From the IMG/VR virus record IMGVR_UViG_3300024062_000011, positions 1-46,121 of that record: a stretch of DNA of 46,121 nucleotides. One strand, 5' to 3'. The notes beneath the pieces were generated by a model. That model saw only the letters and a list, made by a program, of their open reading frames with translations. It was not told the origin of the DNA and searched no databases. Position numbers and translations under genes: made by a program. The DNA is from a virus. Of the stretch, positions 34,645 through 43,735 are shown piece by piece; position 1 is the first letter of the stretch; each line of letters starts with the position of its first letter.

Positions 34645-34652
34645 CAAAGATA
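34645..34652 (-). promoter_or_regulatory. -7 promoter element TATCTTTG for the tail-connector operon
   Basis: TATCTTTG on the minus strand matches TAnnTTTG and lies 18 nt before the ATG at 34626, directly downstream of a strong terminator. No clear -33 box is seen; that position falls inside the terminator hairpin. Restarting transcription here would set connector/tail expression separately from the capsid. Confidence 0.5.
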
Positions 34653-34655
34653 AGC

Positions 34656-34688
34656 AAAAAAAAAGAGGATGCATTTCTGCAGCCTCTT
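34656..34688 (-). terminator. Intrinsic terminator with GAAA loop and U9 tract
   Basis: On the minus strand an 11-bp stem with one mismatch (34663-34673 with 34678-34688; mismatch 34669/34682) is closed by a GAAA tetraloop and followed by nine T. This is the most canonical terminator in the window. It lies after the 250-aa gene and just before the promoter element of the next one. Confidence 0.85.
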
Positions 34689-34735
34689 CTTGGTTGGTCG
34701 GAGTAATCAGCTCCTTTATTATTATGAACACTTCT
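34656..34735 (-). ncRNA. Candidate small RNA, about 80 nt
   Basis: A promoter-like site (34740-34769) and the terminator at 34656-34688 bracket about 80 nt with no open frame. The predicted RNA has a 4-bp hairpin GGAG/CTCC (34700-34703 with 34711-34714) and then the terminator hairpin. It could be an independent sRNA, or only the leader of an attenuated transcript. Support is structural only. Confidence 0.4.
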
Positions 34736-34739
34736 ATTG

Positions 34740-34769
34740 CAAAAGTAATAATTATTTTTTGTTATCCAA
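34740..34769 (-). promoter_or_regulatory. Promoter TTG-N19-TACTTTTG
   Basis: On the minus strand TTG (34769-34767), a 19-nt spacer and TACTTTTG (34747-34740) fit the Bacteroidota consensus. The -33 part overlaps the last codons of the 250-aa gene. The expected start is about 34733-34736, giving a transcript that meets a strong terminator after about 80 nt. Confidence 0.5.
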
Positions 34770-35504
34770 GTTTTTTTCAAGAAATTTTAATATTTCAATA
34801 CCCTCATCAGATTGTAGATAGCTTGCAATTACATAGTAAGGGTCTTCTCCAAAGGGAAGATTAAGCATTCTCTTTTTATTCTTATCTGTATTAAAGTATA
34901 CATCCTTCTTGTTATTTTTAAATATTAATACCTTATGAGCGAAAAACTCCTGGACTTTAGAGTTTAATTTTAACCCAGGGTCTTTTACAGCTCGCAAGAA
35001 AAATTCTGGTTCTTGCTCTGCGTATATTAATATATCTCTTCTTAATTCAGAAGAGGTGGTTCTAGAAACATCTGTGTTAAATAAAACTCTAGCTAAAGCT
35101 TCTACTTGGTCAATGTCTAATTGACGTGCTTCTATAAGAGCGTCTACTCTAGAATTTAAAACATCCATTTCTTTCTGAGCATCTTTCTCAGTATTAACCT
35201 CAACGAACTTGTTTCCATTCATTGGGTGATAATGTAAGAATTCCTGAAGGGTTGGATTTGTTCTTGGTACAGATAAAAATCCATCTTCAAAAACAATTGG
35301 CTCTATAATAGCATTACCATCCTGCTCATCTTCAAATGGGCTTTTTTGGTTTCTTGCATATCGTAAGGCTCTGTTAGTTCCTGTACCTTCATCAAAGTAC
35401 ATTAAAGGATATCTTCTTGAGTTTCTAGTTGGCAGCATAAAAGAAAGTGGCGCTGCGTCTTTTGTAAGTTTATAGGTCTTATTGACCAATACATTTTTTT
35501 TCAT
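34752..35504 (-). CDS. Hypothetical virion-region protein, 250 aa
   Basis: Not recognised. The protein starts MKKNVLVNKTYKLTKDAAPL, continues with NSRRYPLMYFDEGTGTNRAL, and is later mainly helical and charged. It sits directly after the major capsid gene behind a hairpin and before the connector genes. Possible roles are a capsid-associated or head-completion protein; this is positional inference. It is flanked by hairpins on both sides, so it may be transcribed at its own level. Confidence 0.5.
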   Translation of the reverse strand: MKKNVLVNKTYKLTKDAAPLSFMLPTRNSRRYPLMYFDEGTGTNRALRYARNQKSPFEDEQDGNAIIEPIVFEDGFLSVPRTNPTLQEFLHYHPMNGNKFVEVNTEKDAQKEMDVLNSRVDALIEARQLDIDQVEALARVLFNTDVSRTTSSELRRDILIYAEQEPEFFLRAVKDPGLKLNSKVQEFFAHKVLIFKNNKKDVYFNTDKNKKRMLNLPFGEDPYYVIASYLQSDEGIEILKFLEKNLDNKK

Positions 35505-35530
35505 TTGATTATAATTTAGATTTAATAAAA

Positions 35531-35571
35531 GTAATAATTACCCTCGTCACAATAACGAGGGTAATAATTAC
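35531..35571 (-). terminator. Long hairpin after the major capsid gene
   Basis: A 16-bp stem with one mismatch (35531-35546 with 35556-35571; A-A at 35536/35566) closes on a 9-nt loop. The core is CCCTCG/CGAGGG. Reading on the minus strand it is followed by TTTTATT. It lies 9 bp past the capsid stop and fits a terminator, or a 3' stabiliser of the capsid mRNA. Confidence 0.75.
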
Positions 35572-35580
35572 ATATTTAAT

Positions 35581-37062
35581 TTATGATTGGAAAATCACAA
35601 AGTTGTTTGCACCCATAGTACACACACATCTTTCAGATAGGAAGTTTACTTCCATAGCATCTAAATCAGATGTTGCTGCACCACCAGCTGAACCTGTAAT
35701 CCAAGTCTTGTACTTTCTGTCTTCAGTTTCAGAAGCTCTGTAACGTACATGTAAGAAAGGACGCTTAGCATTCTTTCCAAGGATTTGGTCATAAACAGTT
35801 GTAGAACCTGCTGGTACTAACAATCCATTTACAGCTCCAGTTCCAGTTAAACCACCACGCATAGTTGGGTCGTTTAAGTATTTCCAGTCAGACTTGTAGA
35901 AGTCATATCCTCTACGGAATCCAGTGAATCCAAGGTTTAATGCCATCTCTTGGTCGTTATCAAACAAACCATAAGAAGTACCATTAGCACCTACTTGAGC
36001 AGAACCGTTAAGCTCAGCTAACATGTCATCAATGTCAAATCCAAACTGTCTGTTTAAGAAAAGTACGTTTTCTTCAATCGCACCTTGCTTATCTAAACGA
36101 GAAATGATAGTATCGAAATCTGCTAGTGCAGTTGGGTTACCACCTGCCCATACATTTCCTCTATTTTCTACTGCATGGAATACACCTTCAGAACCTTTGT
36201 TCCCTACGTCACCACCTGCAGCAATTGCTCCAGAACCTGCTTCTGCTGGTACTGCTTCAATCATTGATGTCTCTAAGTAATCATCAAAACGTAAACGAGT
36301 TTCGTGCTCAGACTTCAAGTACCATAAGTATCCTGAAGCTCCGTTCTCAGTAGTCACTTCAATCCATCCGATTTGTGCCATATCAGAACCTGATACTGCA
36401 TACTTATCTTTGATGATGATTGGAGAGTTGTCGAAGATTTCATCTTCAGCCTCTAAAGAACCTTGCATTCCATTGCTTCCTTTTTTGAATTCAGAACCAT
36501 AGATAAAGATAGTTGCATCAGCATTACCTGCTCCTGTACCACCTGTATAACCTGCAGCATTGTAGAAAGCTACACTAATCTGGTTAGCGTTCAATCCTCC
36601 TGCAACACCTACTGCTGTTACAATTCCTTTGAATTCTCCTGAACCGTCATTGTTAGTAACAACTAAAGTTTGACCTACACGAATAGCAATAGTTCCAGCT
36701 GTTAAGCCTGTTGCAGCTCGGTCTGGTACTAACGCATCGTTAATATCAAATATTACGTTGTCTCCAGCAACTACTGCTCCTGTACCAACTTGTGTATATT
36801 TAGTGTGTAGTCTTCCTTGCTCTGCCCACTTTACTAAGTCTGAGTTACTTGGTAATTCAGCTCCTACTAAACGTAAGAAAGAAGAGATAGTTCTATTACC
36901 ATAACGCTCGAATTCTTTTTCATAAGTGTCTGGTAAATACTGATTCAAAAAGTTGAAATCAGTAATGTAATTTGTAGCCAACGGCACTTGTTGTGGTGCT
37001 GGCTGTAGCGCAAATCCTGGTCCTGCTGGCACAGTATTTGGCCCTAATAATTGTCCTGCCAT
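35581..37062 (-). CDS. Major capsid protein, 493 aa
   Basis: Position (scaffold-like gene just upstream, portal before that), length near 490, and a P/Q-rich start followed by NYITDFNFLNQYLPDTYEKE and NRTISSFLRLVGAELP fit major capsid proteins of crAss-like and related Bacteroidota podoviruses. The centre has an insertion rich in G/A/T (about 90-180), and WIEVTTENGASGYLWYLKSE leads to the axial part. It would assemble the HK97-fold shell. It is the only late gene followed immediately by a long hairpin, consistent with high separate expression. Confidence 0.75.
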   Translation of the reverse strand: MAGQLLGPNTVPAGPGFALQPAPQQVPLATNYITDFNFLNQYLPDTYEKEFERYGNRTISSFLRLVGAELPSNSDLVKWAEQGRLHTKYTQVGTGAVVAGDNVIFDINDALVPDRAATGLTAGTIAIRVGQTLVVTNNDGSGEFKGIVTAVGVAGGLNANQISVAFYNAAGYTGGTGAGNADATIFIYGSEFKKGSNGMQGSLEAEDEIFDNSPIIIKDKYAVSGSDMAQIGWIEVTTENGASGYLWYLKSEHETRLRFDDYLETSMIEAVPAEAGSGAIAAGGDVGNKGSEGVFHAVENRGNVWAGGNPTALADFDTIISRLDKQGAIEENVLFLNRQFGFDIDDMLAELNGSAQVGANGTSYGLFDNDQEMALNLGFTGFRRGYDFYKSDWKYLNDPTMRGGLTGTGAVNGLLVPAGSTTVYDQILGKNAKRPFLHVRYRASETEDRKYKTWITGSAGGAATSDLDAMEVNFLSERCVCTMGANNFVIFQS

Positions 37063-37084
37063 TTTTTAAATTTTTAAAATGTTG

Positions 37085-38173
37085 TTAATTTTTTCTTTTA
37101 ATACTCTTAATTTTTAAACCCCTCCCTTCGCTTGGATTGATTGCACGAAACTGAGTTCCTCCTTTAGAAGTAACTTCAGGAGCAGAACGTGTAGACATAT
37201 TGATGTTTTTCATCTTTCTAGTTACATCGTCCGTTGCTGCAGCCTTTCCTTGCTCGTAAAAAAACCTTGCGAACTTATCAGGGTTCATTGCTGCTGATAA
37301 TGCTTTATGATATTCAGCTGCGTTTTTAACTAATCCGTCTTCATTCAAATGATTATTAATAAAATTAATAACGCTTGATTGAGACTTTTTAATTTCCTCC
37401 ACAGAACCTCCTGGGTTGTATAACAAATTAGCTTCATCAATACTGACCTTAAAACCTTTAAAGTCTTGATTTAGCACCTTGTCAGTTTCTTTATGAAAGA
37501 AATCTACTTTCCTAGACTGCTCTTCTGACTGAGTCTTTGCATTCTCAACATATTGCTTGTACGCTTTGTAGTCTTCATTGTCCTCAGAAATACCAGTTGC
37601 GCTTGACTCAAGCGGCTGGTGATACATTTCTTTTTGTTCATTGAAAAACTTCTTAGCTTTTACAATTGCTTTTTTCTTTTTTAACTTAGCTCTCTTAACA
37701 TCAGATTCATCATCAAGTTCCTCATCATAGGAATACTCTTCCATTAATAATTCAACATCATCTTTATCAATACCCTCTTCGGTAGCTATAAGATACTCAG
37801 TTAAAATTTGGTCTTCATCTAAGGAATCAAAGTCTCTGTTTAATTTAACATAATCTTCAATGCCACGACCAGTTTTCTTTTTATATTCAAAATAAGCCGA
37901 CACATCTTCTGGAAGTTCATTGTTGCTTTCTTTTTCTGCAAACAATTGGTCTACCGATGATATGTCCTTATCATATCTGTTCTTAATAAAACTAAGAACG
38001 TCTTCTTCTTTTAGTTCAGCACCTTGCGTTTCCTCAGGAGCTGCGGTTTGCTCTACAGCTTCTGGCTGTGTCTGCTCTTCGTATTGCTGTTCGACTTTTT
38101 GAATTAGAGTTTCCTCTACTTCTGCCACTGATTTTTCTTCAACAACACCTACTTCTTTTACTTTTATTTCCAT
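37085..38173 (-). CDS. Putative scaffolding protein, 362 aa
   Basis: Highly acidic and helical, with an E/V/Q-rich N-terminus (KEVGVVEEKSVAEVEETLIQ), a disordered A/P/E stretch, DEELDDESD, a K-rich helix (RAKLKKKKAIVKAKKFF), and a basic C-terminus (RGLKIKSIKRKN). That composition and its place between portal and capsid genes are typical of tailed-phage scaffolds, whose basic tail contacts the shell. A promoter element lies just upstream. Confidence 0.65.
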   Translation of the reverse strand: MEIKVKEVGVVEEKSVAEVEETLIQKVEQQYEEQTQPEAVEQTAAPEETQGAELKEEDVLSFIKNRYDKDISSVDQLFAEKESNNELPEDVSAYFEYKKKTGRGIEDYVKLNRDFDSLDEDQILTEYLIATEEGIDKDDVELLMEEYSYDEELDDESDVKRAKLKKKKAIVKAKKFFNEQKEMYHQPLESSATGISEDNEDYKAYKQYVENAKTQSEEQSRKVDFFHKETDKVLNQDFKGFKVSIDEANLLYNPGGSVEEIKKSQSSVINFINNHLNEDGLVKNAAEYHKALSAAMNPDKFARFFYEQGKAAATDDVTRKMKNINMSTRSAPEVTSKGGTQFRAINPSEGRGLKIKSIKRKN

Positions 38174-38190
38174 TAGATTAAATTTTAGTA

Positions 38191-38198
38191 CAAATATA
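38191..38198 (-). promoter_or_regulatory. -7 promoter element TATATTTG for scaffold/capsid
   Basis: TATATTTG on the minus strand matches TAnnTTTG and lies 17 nt before the ATG at 38173, in the 54-bp gap after the portal gene. No clear -33 box is visible. It would raise scaffold and capsid expression above that of the packaging genes. Confidence 0.5.
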
Positions 38199-38227
38199 GT
38201 ACATTAAAAAATTATAAATTATTTACT

Positions 38228-40663
38228 TTACCTAGGGTCAAACTCTGCTAAATCAAACCCATCTAAGCTATCTTCATTAGACTCAAAGTTTTGAGGAGGT
38301 AAGTTATTTTTTCTTTGATTAATCAGCTTTGATTGTTCTGTGTTCTGCTGACTAATACGTCCTGCCTTAGCTGTTTCTCTTTGAGATTCTCTTTGAGATA
38401 AAGCTTCCTCTGTCATGCCTCTTAACTGCTGATTATAATTAAACTCTTCAGCCATAAGCATACTTTTTAGCTGAGCTTCATTCTTCATCTTCTCAATTTC
38501 AAAAGCTATCTCCGCTTGTTTAATCTGCATCTTAGCATTCATCTCTGCTTGAGACTTCTGCATTGCTGTTTGAGCTGCCATTTGCTGAGACTTCAGTTGT
38601 GTAGCCGCCTGCATTTGTTGCTGAAGCATAGCATTCTTTTCATCTCGCTCTTGCTTCTGTTTACGCTTAACCTTAAGTAATTGATTAGCTAGTTTGATGT
38701 TTTTTATTTCTCGGATATCAATAGCATCCTCTAAGTTTATATCACTTTTAGATAATGCCATTTGTATATTTTGCTCAAGCTGAGCTTTTTCCTCTTCGTC
38801 AGGAGAAACTTCAATAAAAATACCAAAGTCATAAATATATAAATCTGATATATCGTTAAGTATACTTACGTTATACTTACCTATCTTATTGATGAAGTCA
38901 TCTTTGAAATCCGAATACTCTAAAATGTCTGCAACCCTGTACGTTAGTGCTTCTGCAAGAGTTCTATAAACATATAGACTCCCTTGAAGTATGTGCCTGG
39001 TGGCTGTGTTAGAATTTAATGCGGCAAGTTTCTGTAATCCAACTAAGGAATTAGGGTCAGGCGTTGAGCCATCTCTAGCTTCATTTAATCCTGTTACAGT
39101 TCTAATCATGTTTAAATAATGATTATAGTTTGTAATAAGCATCTGAGTTTTACTAGCTCCGCTGTTTGAGGTTAGCTGTTGTATTGGAACTCTTGCTTGA
39201 TTAAAGTCACCATCCTGAGTGTAGCTTCTACCTATTACAGAACCTGTCTGAAAATACAATCTTAATGCATCCTCTGGATTATATGCAGCACCTGTACCTA
39301 GGTCAACTTCATTTAATCCGTCTGCATCTATAAATACCCCATCAGGGACAGTCCTAGCTATAACTTGTTGTAATTTTAAATGTGTAATCTGAATTAAATC
39401 AGCAAATGGAATCATTCTTCTTACTAATGATTCTATAACACCTTTGTACATTCTTGGTGCAACAGCAACATAATTTGGTAAAGCATGTTGTGAAGAAGAC
39501 TGAGGACGAACCATGTTACTTGCAAGCTCCCACTTCAAAAGAATATCAGTACCCATCACCATTATTCCATCATACCAAACGTCAATAGTTTTAGAGACCT
39601 TCTCAAACTTCCCATCCTCCATCATTTCTGGTGGTGGATTAAATTGGTCATCTTTCTCTATCATTTTTTTAGCTCCACTATCTGTAACCTTTTTCTTATA
39701 AACCATTTTCTTTGTGGTCTTATAATTAAAATACATTAAGGTTACTGTGTCTCTATAAAAAATATCGTTTTGTTGATACTGTGCTGTGTTGTAATAATCA
39801 TACCAGCTCTGACTGTATTTAGATATTTTATCTAAATCATCATTAGTCAAACTCTGGTCTATTTTAAGTAGCTCCGTAATTGGAACTACTTTTATTTCAC
39901 CCCAATAAAAACAATCTTTAAAGTGTGGGTCTTCTGTGTAACTATATACTATATTTGCAGGGTCAACATACTTAACTTCTACTCCAGAACCTGGCAGGAA
40001 TTCATGCTTTGCACAGCCTATCCCCAGTACAGTTAAGTCGTAGTCAATTCTTTTACGAGCATCCGAATAGTGATTTTCTTGAAACATAGTGTCGATAGCT
40101 TCTTCCTCGGCTATCTCAATTGCAGGCTTGTAATTAAGCTGCATATATAATGTTAGTTCTTCATCGTTTTCAGGAAGAGAATCAGGGTCCATTGTAAATG
40201 GGTCTGCTCCTGTCATGTCTTTAATATCTAAGAGTATGTCTTTAGCCGCCATCTGACCTTCAATCATATCTTGATATTTACTTCTTTTACCTTGGGATAA
40301 TGCGTCTTGAGCATAAGCCTTTACCTTAAAGAGTCTGTCAGACATTCCATTAACTACAATATCTACAAACTTAGGGAGTATAGGGACAGGAGTCCAATCT
40401 AAATTAAGATAAGATAAGTCTCCGTCTACAGCTAATTCATTTTTATATTTACCTACTGATTGTTCTCCTCTCGCATATAAACGTAATCTGTGAAATTCTC
40501 GCCATTGGTTATAATAACGACAGCCATTGCCATCTTTTCTAAACCACTCATACTGTATTGCCTGCCCTATCTGTAAGCCAAACTCATCAGTGGCTTTTTC
40601 GGCATCTGATACAAATTGACTAGGAAAGCCTACAGATGAAATATTTACTTTAACTTCTTTCAT
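38228..40663 (-). CDS. Portal protein, 811 aa
   Basis: The N-terminal third (YNQWREFHRLRLYARGEQSV, then LNLDWTPVPILPKFVDIVVNG) is a pattern I recall from crAss-like portals. The middle has long helices, and the C-terminal 150 residues are a Q/A/M/K-rich coiled coil (QQQMQAATQLKSQQMAAQTA), as in portal barrels. It abuts the large terminase without a gap. It would form the dodecameric DNA-entry ring. Confidence 0.8.
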   Translation of the reverse strand: MKEVKVNISSVGFPSQFVSDAEKATDEFGLQIGQAIQYEWFRKDGNGCRYYNQWREFHRLRLYARGEQSVGKYKNELAVDGDLSYLNLDWTPVPILPKFVDIVVNGMSDRLFKVKAYAQDALSQGKRSKYQDMIEGQMAAKDILLDIKDMTGADPFTMDPDSLPENDEELTLYMQLNYKPAIEIAEEEAIDTMFQENHYSDARKRIDYDLTVLGIGCAKHEFLPGSGVEVKYVDPANIVYSYTEDPHFKDCFYWGEIKVVPITELLKIDQSLTNDDLDKISKYSQSWYDYYNTAQYQQNDIFYRDTVTLMYFNYKTTKKMVYKKKVTDSGAKKMIEKDDQFNPPPEMMEDGKFEKVSKTIDVWYDGIMVMGTDILLKWELASNMVRPQSSSQHALPNYVAVAPRMYKGVIESLVRRMIPFADLIQITHLKLQQVIARTVPDGVFIDADGLNEVDLGTGAAYNPEDALRLYFQTGSVIGRSYTQDGDFNQARVPIQQLTSNSGASKTQMLITNYNHYLNMIRTVTGLNEARDGSTPDPNSLVGLQKLAALNSNTATRHILQGSLYVYRTLAEALTYRVADILEYSDFKDDFINKIGKYNVSILNDISDLYIYDFGIFIEVSPDEEEKAQLEQNIQMALSKSDINLEDAIDIREIKNIKLANQLLKVKRKQKQERDEKNAMLQQQMQAATQLKSQQMAAQTAMQKSQAEMNAKMQIKQAEIAFEIEKMKNEAQLKSMLMAEEFNYNQQLRGMTEEALSQRESQRETAKAGRISQQNTEQSKLINQRKNNLPPQNFESNEDSLDGFDLAEFDPR

Positions 40664-42889
40664 CTATCTAATTAAATCGCTCGTTAATCCCTTATTGGTA
40701 TACCTTGCAAAGTTAATGGAAATTTTTGAGCTTTTCTTTTCAGGTGTATACAAATGTTTTTGGCAAGCCATTATAGCTAATCCACTACTAATAGAAGCAT
40801 CAAACTTAGTTCTGTTACCTATATCGAACTTAGCCCAATCTTCTAATGTTCTAGCAAACGGCATAAACCCCATTAAATCAGAGTCTCTAAAAGTTCCTTC
40901 AATATCTAGACCAATATACTTTTCTATATATGATTCTATTGCAGAGGCGTGTGCTTGTTTAATATCCTCACTGGAGTTTGGTATACCTCCTAATTCCTTT
41001 TCTGTTCTTGATAGTTTGTTAAAAATCTTATCAGGTCTGTTCATGCTAAAAGCCCTATACCCTCTATTTTTAAAATGATATAAAAGTCTAGGTTTATTAT
41101 TCTCTACAAGTATTGGCATTCCATAAAAAACACAAGCCATTAATACTTCTTCAAAAAATATTTCAGCTGTTTGAGGTCTTGCTACGTATTCTAAAAAGAA
41201 CTCATTACTTGGAGCTTCGTCCATGTTAAATTTAGTTAAACCATGAAGTGCTCCGTTTGAACCTCTTCCGCCTACAGTTCCAGATATATCATAGCTATCA
41301 CAACCAAATGCTCCTAGGTGTTCATTCCCTGGCATTTTTTTACCATTCCTATTTATAACTCTATTCTGTAGGTTTTTATTAGGAGTCCAAGAAACAAGGA
41401 ATCTTCCTCTATTGTTAGGAGTCCATATAACTTTAGAATCTTTTATCCCATCTTTCCATGAGAAAGAGCCTCTTGTTAAATGATGCTCTTTAATTGTAGA
41501 ATCATTGTAATCAATTTGCTGATATATCTTAGTTAAATTAAATAAGGATTGTTTACTTTCATCCCTAAACGCATGTGACTCTGTCCTTGGGAATTGTCTA
41601 TAAAATTCATTTAAAGCATCTGGGTCTTTCTTAAGACTATCCACTTCGTTTTGCCAATAATTTATTGCGCCTTGTTGGATTATACTATTATCAATCCCTA
41701 TAACAGGCTTACTGTTGGTGTTTATATGCATAACAGGCAAACCATATCTATCTATAAATCCTTCCATATTCCATTCCATAGGGATGAAAAGTGAATATAG
41801 TCCGCTTTTGGTTTGACCATTGGAGTTTCTTAACTTTACATCAGAGTCTTCATAAAGCTTTTTAAAGTTGTCACCTCCTTTACTTAAAGCATTAGAGGTA
41901 GAGCCCATCATGCATTTGCCTATAATTTTACTACCTAATCTTAAACAAGTCTTAGTGACCCTCCAGTTATTTAATATATTATTTGGCTTGAGCCACTTTC
42001 CACTTTCATCATGAACTAGTAGTAAAAGTTTTTCACCATCATAAGAGTTATCGTCAGTATTCTTCCAGTCAATAGTTGTATCCAATCCATCTATATCCTC
42101 CTCAGAGCCATACATATTTTTCTTTGTTATCTTAGAGGCAGGAACCCTGTACGCAAGCTCTGTCTTAGGTTTATCCATACCATCCTGAATAGGTTTAAAA
42201 AAGAATGGTAGTCTATTAGCTATAGGCACAACCTTATCGGTAAACATTTTCTTAGCGTCTGCTCCTGTTTTAGATAGTATTCCAACCCTTGAATCTTTTG
42301 CAAGTGTTCCTATATTGACACTTTCTGAAGAGCCCATAAAAGAAAATCCTGAACGTCTTATCTTTAAATAAGTCATCCCAAAACTTCTGTTATCAGCTTT
42401 ACACGCTTCCCAAAATAAATAAAATATTCTATTAGCTTCTCTATAATCTGGGTAACCCACATCAATAGAAGTCCATTGCAGATACATGTAGTGAGCTCCA
42501 CTTATATAAGTAGGTACTCCGTTATTCATAAACCAATGGCCTAACTCTCTACTGTCAAACTCATTCTCAATGTAATCAACCCAGTTGTTTTTAAATTGAC
42601 TAGGCATTTCATTCCACTGAAATATTGATTTAATTTTACTAAGAGGTTTGGGAATATCTATTCTTTCCCAGTATTGCTCAGATTTTTTCTTTGAACGTGA
42701 ATGTATTTTTTTTGGTTGTTTAGGTAAACCAATAATAAGACCCTGTATATTAATTATATTTTCAATTTCTCCTGTTTTTGAAATTATAACCAAATCATAT
42801 TTCTCGTCATATCCATACTTCCAACTTTTATTTTTGTTCTTATTGGTGAGTACGGCTTTAGGTACGTAATCTTGTACCACTTTATACAT
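40664..42889 (-). CDS. Large terminase subunit (TerL), 741 aa
   Basis: I start at ATG 42889, 4 bp after the upstream stop, rather than TTG 42916 inside that gene. KIRRSGFSFMGSSE (about residues 176-190) is the Walker A-like R-x-x-G-x-S region, LLLLVHDESGKW (about 287-298) is Walker B with the catalytic DE, and GSTSN follows as the coupling motif. The C-terminal nuclease domain has FGCDSYDISG (about 528) and a later VENN acidic site. It is the ATPase/nuclease motor that packages DNA through the adjacent portal. Confidence 0.9.
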   Translation of the reverse strand: MYKVVQDYVPKAVLTNKNKNKSWKYGYDEKYDLVIISKTGEIENIINIQGLIIGLPKQPKKIHSRSKKKSEQYWERIDIPKPLSKIKSIFQWNEMPSQFKNNWVDYIENEFDSRELGHWFMNNGVPTYISGAHYMYLQWTSIDVGYPDYREANRIFYLFWEACKADNRSFGMTYLKIRRSGFSFMGSSESVNIGTLAKDSRVGILSKTGADAKKMFTDKVVPIANRLPFFFKPIQDGMDKPKTELAYRVPASKITKKNMYGSEEDIDGLDTTIDWKNTDDNSYDGEKLLLLVHDESGKWLKPNNILNNWRVTKTCLRLGSKIIGKCMMGSTSNALSKGGDNFKKLYEDSDVKLRNSNGQTKSGLYSLFIPMEWNMEGFIDRYGLPVMHINTNSKPVIGIDNSIIQQGAINYWQNEVDSLKKDPDALNEFYRQFPRTESHAFRDESKQSLFNLTKIYQQIDYNDSTIKEHHLTRGSFSWKDGIKDSKVIWTPNNRGRFLVSWTPNKNLQNRVINRNGKKMPGNEHLGAFGCDSYDISGTVGGRGSNGALHGLTKFNMDEAPSNEFFLEYVARPQTAEIFFEEVLMACVFYGMPILVENNKPRLLYHFKNRGYRAFSMNRPDKIFNKLSRTEKELGGIPNSSEDIKQAHASAIESYIEKYIGLDIEGTFRDSDLMGFMPFARTLEDWAKFDIGNRTKFDASISSGLAIMACQKHLYTPEKKSSKISINFARYTNKGLTSDLIR

Positions 42890-42893
42890 TTCG

Positions 42894-43175
42894 TTATCTT
42901 GACCTTCGTTCTGCAAACCCTTGTTTTGTATCTACTTTGTTATTACTTTCTGCTAAATCTAAAGCCTCTTTTTCTAACTCTATTCTGCTTAGTATTTCAA
43001 ACGCATCAAATATTGCTAGTTTTTTTGTAGCCGCTGCATTCTTTAACCTGTCTGCAGAAATATCATCTTCTGGGTCAGGCTTTATAATATCTTCTTTAGC
43101 GACCTTTATTAGCTGCTCTACAGCCTTTCTGGCAGCAGATATAATATCAAGTTTCATTTCTTTATTTGACTTCAT
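42894..43175 (-). CDS. Probable small terminase subunit, 93 aa
   Basis: An all-helical, charged protein (ISAARKAVEQLIKVAKEDII; ADRLKNAAATKKLAIFDAFE) ending in RRSR, coded 4 bp before TerL. Position and helical character fit a small terminase that recognises phage DNA. No DNA-binding motif is recognised, so the call rests on context. Confidence 0.5.
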   Translation of the reverse strand: MKSNKEMKLDIISAARKAVEQLIKVAKEDIIKPDPEDDISADRLKNAAATKKLAIFDAFEILSRIELEKEALDLAESNNKVDTKQGFAERRSR

Positions 43176-43735
43176 AGAATCATTGTTATTTGATGGTCAA
43201 ACATTCTATATAGCTTCTCTCCATCAACCTCAAACTCATATTCACTTTCAGGCTTAAATGAAATTAAATCTCCTTTTTTTACGCCTTGATTTATCAATGT
43301 AGTATTGGGGTAAATCATCTCTGCGACTAAAGGTTCTTCTTTAGTGTTTTTAAATATAATAGATTCTTTTGTTTTTATTGGTTTAACATAACAATATCTG
43401 TCATGACAAAACCATTGTGTTCCATTCTGGTACATAAAAAACTGGTCGTTATCAACTAGAAATAAATTATCTTTTAAAAAACTCTTACCACTTTTTCTTC
43501 TTCCCTTAATATCGTTGTAGAATTTAAAAACATTGTGATGAACAAGAAGAGTATCTCCTACCTTTATAGGGCCACAATAGTTTATAGGTAATGCTTTTAC
43601 TTCAGCATACCTATTGGAGTACCTGACATCTTCTTCTGATGAGCTTACTAAAAAATCAATACCTCCAATATTTTTAGTATTGGAGTATCGCTTATTTTCT
43701 TTTGGTGTAACTATAAAGTCTGTTGGTGATTTCAA
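43172..43735 (-). CDS. GroES-like co-chaperonin-fold protein, 187 aa
   Basis: The middle (PIKVGDTLLVHHNVFKFYND) and the C-terminal 55 residues (EPLVAEMIYPNTTLINQGVK, then KGDLISFKPESEYEFEVDGE and YRMFDHQITMIL) follow the GroES order: a strand, a mobile loop, 'v..GD.v.f', and a closing 'dGe..y.v...dil.v' pair. Phages such as T4 encode GroES replacements (gp31) to fold their capsid protein; a similar role is plausible. The only start is TTG 43735, overlapping the upstream stop as TTGA. Confidence 0.5.
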   Translation of the reverse strand: MKSPTDFIVTPKENKRYSNTKNIGGIDFLVSSSEEDVRYSNRYAEVKALPINYCGPIKVGDTLLVHHNVFKFYNDIKGRRKSGKSFLKDNLFLVDNDQFFMYQNGTQWFCHDRYCYVKPIKTKESIIFKNTKEEPLVAEMIYPNTTLINQGVKKGDLISFKPESEYEFEVDGEKLYRMFDHQITMIL

